Below, in pieces: positions 1 to 5,753 of a stretch of 5,753 bases of DNA. The notes under the pieces were generated by a model, which was not told the DNA's origin, did no database searches, and worked only from the letters and a program-made list of their open reading frames with translations. A program made the position numbers and the translations under genes. Position 1 is the stretch's first letter. Each line of letters starts with the position of its first letter. Source of the stretch: Ruminococcus sp. (GTDB lineage: Bacteria; Bacillota; Clostridia; Oscillospirales; Ruminococcaceae); assembly GCA_003446315.1 (NCBI GenBank), contig DMBA01000109.1, positions 2,152-7,904 on the forward strand. The letters run 5' to 3'.

Positions 1-51
1 CGGTCTTCGGGACCACAATCCGACGCTTTAACCAACTAAGCTATACCCACC
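1..51 (-). tRNA. tRNA-His (GTG), 5' part only
   Basis: The reverse complement starts GGTGGGTATAGC, with the extra G at -1 typical of histidine tRNA, then T8 A9 and a normal D arm. The anticodon loop reads TTGTGGT, with the GTG anticodon at 14-16. The anticodon stem has four good pairs and one A-C mismatch next to the loop. The variable region, T arm and 3' acceptor strand lie beyond the window start, so the gene is truncated by the window and not necessarily in the genome. It is the last visible member of the Gly-Arg-His cluster. Confidence 0.93.
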
Positions 52-95
52 ATATTCAATTGTCAACGGAAAAGCAATGCCTTTCGCAGTTGAGA

Positions 96-169
96 CGCGC
101 CTTAAAGGATTCGAACCTTTGACTTACTGCTTAGAAGGCAGTTACTCTATCCAGCTGAGTTAAAGGCGC
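96..169 (-). tRNA. tRNA-Arg (TCT)
   Basis: The full cloverleaf can be drawn on the minus strand. The acceptor strands GCGCCTT and AAGGCGC pair completely, the D stem is ACTC/GAGT, the anticodon stem is ACTGC/GCAGT around loop CTTCTAA (anticodon TCT at 133-135), and the T arm is AAAGG-TTCGAAT-CCTTT. The discriminator is G. No CCA is encoded after it (TCT follows), so the CCA end must be added enzymatically. It reads AGA/AGG arginine codons. It lies 20 bases after tRNA-Gly and 44 bases before tRNA-His, all on the same strand. Confidence 0.97.
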
Positions 170-189
170 AAACACCGTAAAAACGGTTA

Positions 190-260
<71 letters not shown>

Positions 261-281
261 ACAAGCGATATCAGTGCGGTT

Positions 282-305
282 CAGTCCGGTGTCTTACCAA
301 CACTG
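282..305 (-). other. possible 5' leader hairpin of the tRNA precursor
   Basis: On the minus strand the predicted transcript would open almost directly with this segment. CAGT pairs with ACTG at its ends and GGT with ACC inside, with two G-U pairs and a bulge between them. It could protect or help process the 5' end of the tRNA precursor. The pairing is short, so this is a suggestion only. Confidence 0.25.
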
Positions 306-313
306 CGAGATTT

Positions 314-342
314 ATTATAACATAAAAAAGCGGATTTGTCAA
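314..342 (-). promoter_or_regulatory. consensus sigma-A promoter of the tRNA cluster
   Basis: Read on the minus strand: -35 TTGACA (337-342), spacer of exactly 17 bases (320-336), -10 TATAAT (314-319), preceded by TGT, which makes an extended -10. Every consensus base is matched. The predicted start is near 306-308, giving a leader of about 47 bases before tRNA-Gly. Consensus promoters of this type are expected for highly expressed stable RNA. Confidence 0.93.
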
Positions 343-379
343 GAGGAAATCGCAAAAAAATTTTGAAAAACGATTTTTG
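343..379. promoter_or_regulatory. AT-rich dyad shared by two divergent promoters (UP-like)
   Basis: This 37-base block separates the two -35 boxes. It contains a run of A, then TTTT, then runs of A and T, so each promoter has A/T tracts directly upstream, as in UP elements bound by the RNA polymerase alpha subunit. The arms AAATCG (347-352) and CGATTT (371-376) form an inverted repeat centred at 361.5; the midpoint between the -35 boxes is 361. The UP-like role is inferred from composition. The inverted repeat could also be a regulator site. Confidence 0.5.
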
Positions 380-408
380 TTGACAGGTGCTGATGATTTT
401 GCTATAAT
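380..408 (+). promoter_or_regulatory. consensus sigma-A promoter of the GGDEF-like gene
   Basis: The -35 TTGACA (380-385), a spacer of exactly 17 bases (386-402) and the -10 TATAAT (403-408) are all exact. TGC precedes the -10, giving an extended -10. The predicted start is near 414-416, leaving a leader of about 29 bases before the ATG at 444. A perfect promoter is unusual for a signalling protein, which normally needs only modest expression. Confidence 0.92.
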
Positions 409-443
409 AGAGGAAGGAATCTATGCAGAAAGGCGGAGAATAG

Positions 444-2201
444 ATGAAGGAATCAGGGGGGCTCATCGGTTCTGTAACGACTGATGCGCATTTTCATATG
501 CAATATGCGGATGCGGATTTTTTTCATTATTTCGGGGATGATGTGATCTATTCGATCCTGCGGACGGTGCACGAAGCGGATACGGAACGGCTTTTGCAGA
601 CGGCACATGCACTGCGGGACGGGCAAACGGAACAGATTGCACTGCGGATGCGCGGCACGGCAGCAGATTGGCGCTGGATGCTGGCATCGCTTTCCGCGCA
701 CGGCTCCGGCGAGCAGCGGCGCTATCAGATGCGGATCGCCGATGCAGACCGGATGCAGCGGCAGCTCATGCTGCTGACGGCGGAAAACACGGCATATCGG
801 TTTTATCTGAATCTGATGCGGGAGCTTGCATTCCGGTATTCCTTCCGCACGCAGCGCATACAGCTTTTGTCGTTTGACGTATGCAGGGAAGTGATCCTGA
901 CGGATATGCGGCTTTCGGAGTGGAAGCGGCAATCCATTGAAAACGGGATGGTTGCCGCACATGATGTTCCGAAGTTTGAGAAGCTCTGTGCGGATATCGA
1001 AGCAGGCGTGAGCCGGTTTCAGCACGAATTGGAGACAGCGGTCTGTTCCAAGGGGCAGCATATGGAATACTGTTCCTTCCGCGGGGTAACGCGCTCCAAT
1101 GCGCCCGGCAGCCGCACGGTACTCGGCACGGTCAGTTTTCTGCATGCGAAATACAAGACCAAGGAACCGGGCTGGATGATGGAATCCACCCGTGATCCGG
1201 CGACGGATCTGCTCAATAAGACAGCGATCACCTCGCATGCCAAGGCAGTTCTGGCGGCGCAGCCTTCCGGTATGGTGAGCATTGTTCTGCTGAATATTGA
1301 TGAATTCAAGGAGATCAACGACCGCTGCGGGCATATGTTCGGCGATGAGGTGCTGTTTACTTTTTCGCATATTCTGCAAACGGAGATCGGATCCCGCGGC
1401 ACTGCCGGACGCATCGGCGGGGGAATGTTCCTGCTGGTGCTGGAAGGCATTGCGGATGAAACGGATCTGCGGGGCATTCTGCGTGCCATCCGGACGAAAT
1501 TTGAATGGGCATGGGAATCGGACAGTGAACGAAAGGGGATGCATGTGACCTGTTCCATGGGAGCAGCCTGTTATCCGATCAATGCGCTGGATTATCAGGA
1601 GCTGTTCATGCAGGCGGATAAGGCACTTTATATTGCGCAGGAAAAAGGACATAATCGCTATGTGATCTATGATGTCAACAAACACGGCGCAGTCCAGCCG
1701 AACCGGGAACGGACATTGTCAGATCTGTATGCAGCGGCACCCGCGCAGAGCAAGGCGGGATTTGTTTCTGAGCTGATGCAGAATCTGCTGCGGGAGAAAG
1801 CGGATGTCCAGAGTGTGATGCAGCGCATCGGGGAGCAATTTGGGCTGGACGGCATCCAGATCGCAGCAGCACCCGATTGGAAGCCGGTTTATCAGTGGGG
1901 ACATCCTGTATCCGGCGGCTTTCCGGAGCTGCTTTCGGAGTCTTTTGTGCAGCATTTCACAGCCGATCACATCTGCGTGATTGACAATATCAACGCACTG
2001 GAAGGCATAGCGGATGATGTTTTTCATCGGCTGGAGCAGGAGAATCTGCTGGGAACGGTGCTGTATCTTGCGGAGCAGGACGGTGTTCCGGCAGCACTGA
2101 TCTCGTTTGGATTATTCGGACATTTCCGGAAATGGAGCACGCCGGATATCGGTTATCTGACGGTGCTTGGCGGCATTCTGGGCACACTCGCACTTTCATA
2201 A
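444..2201 (+). CDS. PAS-like / degenerate GGDEF / GAF-like signalling protein
   Basis: A 585-residue protein with no visible signal peptide or membrane segment, so probably cytoplasmic. The ATG at 444 follows AGGCGGAG at 431-438. Residues about 10-115 and 125-245 resemble weak PAS sensor folds (inferred from pattern). Residues about 251-412 are a GGDEF-family domain: it opens DPATDLLNK, keeps the metal-site Asp in NIDEFKEIND (D286), the substrate-type N292, and GHMFGD (D301). The signature loop is R-I-G-G-G-M-F (323-329), so the catalytic D/E and the following E are lost, and the RxxD inhibitory site is also absent. It is therefore unlikely to make cyclic di-GMP and may instead bind nucleotide or protein. 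Residues about 440-585 look like a GAF-type sensor, less certain. The gene stands alone behind its own consensus promoter and converges with the sigma/anti-sigma operon. Confidence 0.85.
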   Translation: MKESGGLIGSVTTDAHFHMQYADADFFHYFGDDVIYSILRTVHEADTERLLQTAHALRDGQTEQIALRMRGTAADWRWMLASLSAHGSGEQRRYQMRIADADRMQRQLMLLTAENTAYRFYLNLMRELAFRYSFRTQRIQLLSFDVCREVILTDMRLSEWKRQSIENGMVAAHDVPKFEKLCADIEAGVSRFQHELETAVCSKGQHMEYCSFRGVTRSNAPGSRTVLGTVSFLHAKYKTKEPGWMMESTRDPATDLLNKTAITSHAKAVLAAQPSGMVSIVLLNIDEFKEINDRCGHMFGDEVLFTFSHILQTEIGSRGTAGRIGGGMFLLVLEGIADETDLRGILRAIRTKFEWAWESDSERKGMHVTCSMGAACYPINALDYQELFMQADKALYIAQEKGHNRYVIYDVNKHGAVQPNRERTLSDLYAAAPAQSKAGFVSELMQNLLREKADVQSVMQRIGEQFGLDGIQIAAAPDWKPVYQWGHPVSGGFPELLSESFVQHFTADHICVIDNINALEGIADDVFHRLEQENLLGTVLYLAEQDGVPAALISFGLFGHFRKWSTPDIGYLTVLGGILGTLALS

Positions 2202-2244
2202 AAACGGCTGCGTTTATGTTTGACGACCGCATATTTATGATGAA

Positions 2245-2285
2245 ACCGGCGGCACTCTGTTTATGAAGAACAGAGCGCCGCCGGT
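2245..2285. terminator. hairpin between convergent genes, likely bidirectional terminator
   Basis: ACCGGCGGC (2245-2253) pairs with GCCGCCGGT (2277-2285). After one A/C mismatch, CTCTGTT (2255-2261) pairs with AACAGAG (2269-2275), leaving a 7-base loop. It starts 44 bases after the stop of the plus-strand gene and 17 bases after the stop of the minus-strand gene. T-rich sequence follows on both strands (CATTATTTT on plus, TTTCATCATAAAT on minus), though neither T tract is perfect. No other gene is seen in 2202-2302. Confidence 0.8.
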
Positions 2286-2302
2286 CATTATTTTGGGATA
2301 TT

Positions 2303-4999
2303 TTAATCGTAATGAACAGTGGAGAAATGGAAGACACGATCCTGCGCCAATGTAAAGAAAATCGCGGAAGAGGATTCCGGCGCTGCGGGGTTGGCTGTCC
2401 AACCGTAATAAACACCGTTGTAACAACTGATTTCTGCCGGCAGGGATCCAAAACCAAAGGTCGCATTGCTGCCGACATTTCCGCTGATGATATCCGTCCA
2501 TTCATGGTTTCCGGCGATTATTTCACCTGTGGTGAAGTTATATGCAAACACTTTCTCACCGCAGGGCGTGATATCTGCTGCACCGGCTCTTTCCGCAATG
2601 ACAGCATCGCTGGGTGCAATGGCTCTGGCGGAATTGGTTTCCGGATGATAGCAATACCATGCACCGCTTTGACCATCGACAAACCAGATCAGATTATCCG
2701 CAGGATACCAGTTTGGGGTATTGGCGTAACCGAGTGATGACAGTCTCATTCCGTCCGGAAGATGGAATTCTGCTGTTTCACCGGTGAAAGGATCCAGTCG
2801 TATCAGCGTGACCGCGTCCGAGCAGCAAGTCCAGATATAGCGGCCGCCGGTTTGATCCGGCTTTGCGAGCATCCAGTCCGGAATATCGGGTGTGTCGGGC
2901 GATTGTGGGGTCACCGGTTCTGTTGCCGCACCGGTATTGATGTCAATGATCGTGAAATGGGCGGATGAATTGTTATCGAAGGAATAGATAAAGCATTTGT
3001 CGTATTGACCGGTTGCAGGGTTGCGGAAGGATTCGATGTTATGGATCATACCGTTGTCAGGAAATGTATAGAATGTTCTGAATTGAAGGGTTTCCGGATC
3101 CATAACAGACAGTTGATTGCGATAAATGTGGTACATATGATGCTGATCGGTCATGATCTCTCCGTTGAGGGATAAGTTTTTCAGCCGGTATTCCACACAA
3201 GAGTCATCGGAATGCGAGCAGCCATCGCGGTGGCAGATGCGTTCCGTGAATGTGATATTGTCACCGAGCAGACCGCGTTTTCCGGCTTCGATATAATACA
3301 TATAGCGATCATCAAACAATTCTGTTCTGCTGCTGACAAACCGGATCGCGCCCACGCCGCCGAGCACATTGGTTTCCTCTGCACGGATGTTTTCTGCCGG
3401 TGCCGTTGTGACGGTATTTGTCGCAGATGCGGTCGTTTCGGAGACAGTCGCGGCGGTCGTGTCCGCATTTGCAGAAGCGGTCGTGGCAGTTGTACCGGTT
3501 CCGGTTGTGCCGGTCGCAGTACCGGTTGCAGTACCGCTGACAACAGAGACAGATGTCTGGACGGCATCTTCAAAATCGCCGCTGACATGGTGACCGGCAT
3601 ATTTCACCTCGCCGGATTCGGTGTTGCAGATGACATATTCTTCGCCGTTCAGACCTGTTTTCGGCAGCAGGAACATCACCGTGTCGTCCGTCCTCAGAAG
3701 ATGCAGTTCCGGACGTTCTGCTTCATTCGGGAAGTCAGAGCCCCAGAGTGTTTCCATACGCGCTGCATAAAGAACGCGGTTTTCGGCAAGCCCGTCTGAT
3801 GTGTCATAGAGCGTGAGATCTTTCTGATCTGCGCCGCTTTCATATACGATGCAATACATGCTGCCGTCGGAATACGGATCCATATAGGAATAGCCATAGG
3901 AAGCGGCATTGCCGTTTGCAGCGAAGTTTGCAACGGTATTGTGCGTATCATGCATCGCAAGGTCATGGGTATCGGTTTCGTAGAAAAGACCGGAATCTTC
4001 TGTCCATTTCCACTGTACGATGCGGTAGTCGATTTCTGTATTCGGCTGATCGGGCAGCGTACTGAAATAGGTTTCCGGATGCTCCAGATCATCGAAGCGA
4101 TAGTGCAGCATATGGATTTGATCCGGCTGACTGGTCAGTGCATAGAAGCCCTCACCGCTGCCGTCGGGCTTGATATCGGCGGAACCGGTATAATCGTTGA
4201 CAGACTGATCTTTTGCGTTGAACAGAACGGTGTGCGGGGCATAGGGCGGGAGACTGGAGAGAACGCCGTCTGCTGTTTTGCCGTAGGTTGATCTTGCAGC
4301 ATCCTGAAGTTCCCCGGATGCAGCGCTGTTTTCGCCCATAGCGAATGCCGGTGACCGGCTGTCATTGACGGTGATGAGATAGCAGTCGCCGCCGAGATGC
4401 TGGATCGCAGCGATTGCAATGGCATCTGCCGGAACCGGCTGACCGTTCTGATCGGTGTTGTAAGTGAAGAACGGGGATTCTTTGCCGTAGCTGTCGGTCA
4501 GATACAGCGTATTCTGATGCGCAGCAAAGAGCTGTTCGCCGTCTGTGAGCAGTTGATTGCCGGTTTCAAAACTGAAATTGCGGCTGATCGCACAGTCAGC
4601 GCCGGCATCATGTTTGCAGTTCGGGATATCACAGATGCTTGTGATAAGACCGCCGTTGACAGACCATTTTTCCGCATTGTGATACCAGCAGTCATCATCG
4701 CGGAAAAACATTTCGCCGTCCGTGCTCAGATAGGGCTGAATGGATCCGTGACCGCCGAGCAGATTCAGGTTCTGTTCTTCCAGATTGGAGTCAGCGGGCA
4801 GCAGATCGTGCTTATCTCTTGCATTATAAGCGATGATGCCGATGGTCACGGCGATCGCAGCGGCAATTGCGCCGACGCTCATCGTCATACGATGAATCAG
4901 CCTTCCTCTGCGGCGTTCCGCGCCGTCCCACGCAATTGCTTCTTCAATGTATTCTTCGCGGATTCCGTACATCATTTTCATATATTCCTTTTCGTTCAC
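2303..4999 (-). CDS. putative membrane anti-sigma factor with duplicated extracellular Cys/His modules
   Basis: An 898-residue protein. The GTG start at 4999 is chosen because GAGGAGGG lies 7 bases upstream and it overlaps the sigma gene stop as GTGA. Residues 1-37 form a short charged cytoplasmic tail with IREEYIEEA and a basic ERRRGRLIHR stretch; 39-58 is one membrane helix. By the positive-inside rule the remaining ~840 residues are outside. Two related modules follow: about 79-480 and 544-898. Each opens with LGG(H/V)G and has a Cys motif (C123, C128, H130, C136; C589, C594, H596, C601), then a matching TD...F/Y...Y stretch. Between them is a Thr-rich linker (489-535). The many short hydrophobic/aromatic strands suggest beta-propeller folds (inferred). 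Its place after an ECF sigma gene suggests it is the cognate anti-sigma and sensor; the signal is unknown. The tail is much shorter than a classical zinc anti-sigma domain. Confidence 0.85.
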   Translation of the reverse strand: MNEKEYMKMMYGIREEYIEEAIAWDGAERRRGRLIHRMTMSVGAIAAAIAVTIGIIAYNARDKHDLLPADSNLEEQNLNLLGGHGSIQPYLSTDGEMFFRDDDCWYHNAEKWSVNGGLITSICDIPNCKHDAGADCAISRNFSFETGNQLLTDGEQLFAAHQNTLYLTDSYGKESPFFTYNTDQNGQPVPADAIAIAAIQHLGGDCYLITVNDSRSPAFAMGENSAASGELQDAARSTYGKTADGVLSSLPPYAPHTVLFNAKDQSVNDYTGSADIKPDGSGEGFYALTSQPDQIHMLHYRFDDLEHPETYFSTLPDQPNTEIDYRIVQWKWTEDSGLFYETDTHDLAMHDTHNTVANFAANGNAASYGYSYMDPYSDGSMYCIVYESGADQKDLTLYDTSDGLAENRVLYAARMETLWGSDFPNEAERPELHLLRTDDTVMFLLPKTGLNGEEYVICNTESGEVKYAGHHVSGDFEDAVQTSVSVVSGTATGTATGTTGTGTTATTASANADTTAATVSETTASATNTVTTAPAENIRAEETNVLGGVGAIRFVSSRTELFDDRYMYYIEAGKRGLLGDNITFTERICHRDGCSHSDDSCVEYRLKNLSLNGEIMTDQHHMYHIYRNQLSVMDPETLQFRTFYTFPDNGMIHNIESFRNPATGQYDKCFIYSFDNNSSAHFTIIDINTGAATEPVTPQSPDTPDIPDWMLAKPDQTGGRYIWTCCSDAVTLIRLDPFTGETAEFHLPDGMRLSSLGYANTPNWYPADNLIWFVDGQSGAWYCYHPETNSARAIAPSDAVIAERAGAADITPCGEKVFAYNFTTGEIIAGNHEWTDIISGNVGSNATFGFGSLPAEISCYNGVYYGWTANPAAPESSSAIFFTLAQDRVFHFSTVHYD
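3395..3535 (-). repeat. low-complexity Thr/Ala/Gly-rich linker coding repeat
   Basis: This stretch encodes residues 489-535 of the membrane protein, where 20 of 47 residues are Thr and the rest are mainly Ala, Gly and Ser. At its upstream end the DNA is made of near-repeats of a GGTACTG/CGGTAC type unit. Such linkers join domains of extracellular proteins in ruminococci and are often O-glycosylated; that is family knowledge, not visible here. Slippage between repeats could vary its length among strains. Confidence 0.7.
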
Positions 5000-5568
5000 A
5001 GCAATCCCTCCTCACTGAGTGCGTCTTTCAAATGGTTTCTGGTACGAAGCAGCGTCATTTTGACCTTGCTCTGACTGACACAGCACTTGTCTGCGATTTC
5101 TTTGATGCTCAGATTGCTCCAATAGCGCAGGACAAACATGACACGGGTCTCAGCAGGCAGATCGCCGAGAAACCGGTTGATTGCATCGGAAAGTGCCATT
5201 GTATCGAGGACTGCTTCCGGATTATCGGGTGCAGCGATCACATTTTCGAGTTCGGAAAGAGCTGCTGTGATTTCTCCGCCGCCGCGCTTAGCCGCACGCT
5301 GTGCCGCGCGGCGGTTGCAAGCAAGGTTGCGCACGGTAACGGTTAGAAAAGCAGCGAGATTACGGGGTTTTTCCGGCGGAATTGCTTCCCATAGCTTCAT
5401 GAGCGCGTCATTGACGCATTCTTCCGCGTCTTCGCGGCTCCCAAGAATATTTTTAGCGATGGTGTGGCAAAGACCGCCGAACTTCCGTTCAGTCTCTGAA
5501 ATTGCACGCTGATCGCGTTCGTGATACAGCAGCACGATCTGCTCATCTGAAATCGTTGTGGAATGCAT
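4996..5568 (-). CDS. ECF-type RNA polymerase sigma factor
   Basis: A 190-residue protein. Region 2 covers about residues 25-95, with REDAEECVNDALMKLWEAI (45-63) as the core-binding and -10 recognition helix, then AAFLTVTVRNLACNRRA. Region 4 covers about 130-185: DLPAETRVMFVLRYWSNLS, then the helix-turn-helix SIKEIADKCCVSQSKVKMTL (154-173), which would read the -35. There is no region 1.1 or 3, and the length is normal for the ECF group. The ATG at 5568 is chosen because AAAGGGG sits 8 bases upstream and homology-like sequence begins there. An in-frame GTG further up (5703) would translate through a terminator hairpin and is not credible. The stop overlaps the start of the membrane protein by four bases, so the two are co-transcribed and probably translationally coupled. 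It likely directs transcription of its own operon and of unknown targets. Confidence 0.93.
   Translation of the reverse strand: MHSTTISDEQIVLLYHERDQRAISETERKFGGLCHTIAKNILGSREDAEECVNDALMKLWEAIPPEKPRNLAAFLTVTVRNLACNRRAAQRAAKRGGGEITAALSELENVIAAPDNPEAVLDTMALSDAINRFLGDLPAETRVMFVLRYWSNLSIKEIADKCCVSQSKVKMTLLRTRNHLKDALSEEGLL
5007..5012 (-). promoter_or_regulatory. strong RBS fixing the GTG start of the membrane protein
   Basis: AGGAGG on the minus strand, inside the last codons of the sigma gene, 7 bases before the GTG at 4999. It decides the GTG start over the ATG at residue 7 (4981), which would be 25 bases away. A strong site at a 4-base overlap fits keeping anti-sigma at or above sigma levels. 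Confidence 0.85.
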
Positions 5569-5576
5569 GCGGACAT

Positions 5577-5583
5577 CCCCTTT
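5577..5583 (-). promoter_or_regulatory. RBS of the sigma factor gene
   Basis: AAAGGGG on the minus strand, 8 bases before the ATG at 5568. It supports the 190-residue form. It is weaker than the RBS of the downstream anti-sigma gene. Confidence 0.75.
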
Positions 5584-5599
5584 CTGAAAATTCCTTGTT

Positions 5600-5609
5600 G
5601 AGGTACCTC
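5600..5609. repeat. 10-base perfect palindrome GAGGTACCTC near the operon start
   Basis: GAGGTACCTC is a perfect palindrome, flanked on both sides by AACA on the minus strand. It falls 7 to 16 bases after the candidate -10 at 5617-5620, near the expected transcription start. It could be an operator half-pair or a chance palindrome. Confidence 0.3.
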
Positions 5610-5616
5610 TGTTATC

Positions 5617-5641
5617 TACGACAGGAAGAATCTGTAGTTGG
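5617..5641 (-). promoter_or_regulatory. candidate ECF-type promoter of the sigma/anti-sigma operon
   Basis: On the minus strand: CCAAC (5637-5641), exactly 16 bases (5621-5636), then CGTA (5617-5620) in CGTAGATA. Many ECF promoters have an AAC core at -35 and CGT at -10 with about this spacing, so this could be autoregulated. No good TTGACA/TATAAT pair is seen in the same stretch. The leader to the ATG would be about 40 bases. Confidence 0.5.
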
Positions 5642-5654
5642 TCACAGAATGATG

Positions 5655-5688
5655 AAAAAATTTGTGCTGCGGGGAGCCCCCGCGGGCA
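5655..5688 (-). terminator. Rho-independent terminator of an upstream, off-window gene
   Basis: GCGGGG (5669-5674) and CCCCGC (5678-5683) form a GC-rich stem with a 3-base loop, extendable by TGC (5665-5667) and GCA (5686-5688). On the minus strand it is followed by AAATTTTTT (5663-5655). There is no T tract on the plus strand. It would end transcription entering from beyond 5753 and so isolate the sigma operon behind its own promoter. Confidence 0.7.
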
Positions 5689-5753
5689 TTTCCTAAAGTT
5701 CACTGAATACGCATATGCAAATTGGGCATGAATTGTTGCTTTTTACCGCATAA
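5689..5753 (-). other. window edge, possibly the 3' end of an upstream gene
   Basis: On the minus strand two frames are open from the window edge: one stops at TGA (5700-5702), the other at TAG (5693-5695). Either could be the tail of a coding region ending before the terminator, but 50-60 bases are too few to tell coding from non-coding. No gene is claimed. Confidence 0.2.

Noticed and set aside
281..466. 61-codon minus-strand frame in the divergent control region
   Set aside because: It overlaps both consensus promoters and the start of the GGDEF-like gene; the composition is that of AT-rich intergenic DNA.
453..1685. 410-codon open frame on the minus strand
   Set aside because: It lies wholly opposite the GGDEF-like gene, its protein is rich in Arg, His, Cys and Pro without any domain pattern, and the plus-strand frame has clear family motifs.
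3212..3799. 195-codon open frame on the plus strand
   Set aside because: Antisense to the membrane protein gene; Cys/Arg-rich shadow protein with no RBS or recognised motif.
4397..5074. 225-codon open frame on the plus strand
   Set aside because: It runs opposite the start of the membrane protein and the end of the sigma gene, both of which have clear features; no motif or promoter supports it.
5569..5703. 45-residue N-terminal extension of the sigma factor from a GTG at 5703
   Set aside because: It would translate through the terminator hairpin and candidate promoter, lacks an RBS, and the ECF domain starts after the ATG at 5568.
5711..5718. GCATATGC palindrome near the window end
   Set aside because: Eight bases is short enough to occur by chance and nothing nearby gives it a role.

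Overview
The window looks like chromosomal DNA from a Clostridia-type Firmicute, most likely a Ruminococcus/Oscillospiraceae gut or rumen relative. This is an inference. It rests on moderate GC with AT-rich intergenic DNA, textbook consensus sigma-A promoters, AGGAGG-type ribosome binding sites, tRNA genes without an encoded CCA, a Thr-rich linker of the kind common in ruminococcal surface proteins, and a short YIEEA-type tail on a protein encoded next to an ECF sigma factor. No mobile element, CRISPR array or rRNA is visible.

Layout. (1) Positions 1-260, minus strand: a tRNA cluster transcribed Gly(TCC) - Arg(TCT) - His(GTG); the His gene is cut by the window start. (2) Positions 261-443: a compact divergent control region. 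Each direction has an exact TTGACA / 17 bp / TATAAT promoter with an extended TGn -10. An AT-rich block with a small inverted repeat lies centred between the two -35 boxes. (3) Positions 444-2201, plus strand: a 585-residue signalling protein with PAS-like regions, a GGDEF-fold domain whose signature is degraded to GGGMF, and a possible GAF-like C-terminus. (4) Positions 2202-2302: a strong hairpin between convergent genes, probably a two-way terminator. (5) Positions 5568 down to 2303, minus strand: a two-gene operon, an ECF-type sigma factor followed, with a 4-base GTGA overlap, by an 898-residue single-pass membrane protein. (6) Positions 5569-5753: a candidate ECF-type promoter for that operon, preceded by a terminator for something upstream and outside the window.

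How the genes may work together. The sigma factor and the membrane protein are almost certainly a regulatory pair: the short cytoplasmic tail would hold the sigma factor and the large outside part would sense something. The outside part is the most unusual item here. It consists of two related modules joined by a Thr-rich linker, and each module carries a Cys-x4-Cys-x-His-x4/5-Cys motif at the same relative place (offset about 465 residues). The signal is unknown. The GGDEF-like protein shares only a convergent end with this operon and has its own housekeeping-type promoter, so no functional link between the two halves is shown by the sequence.
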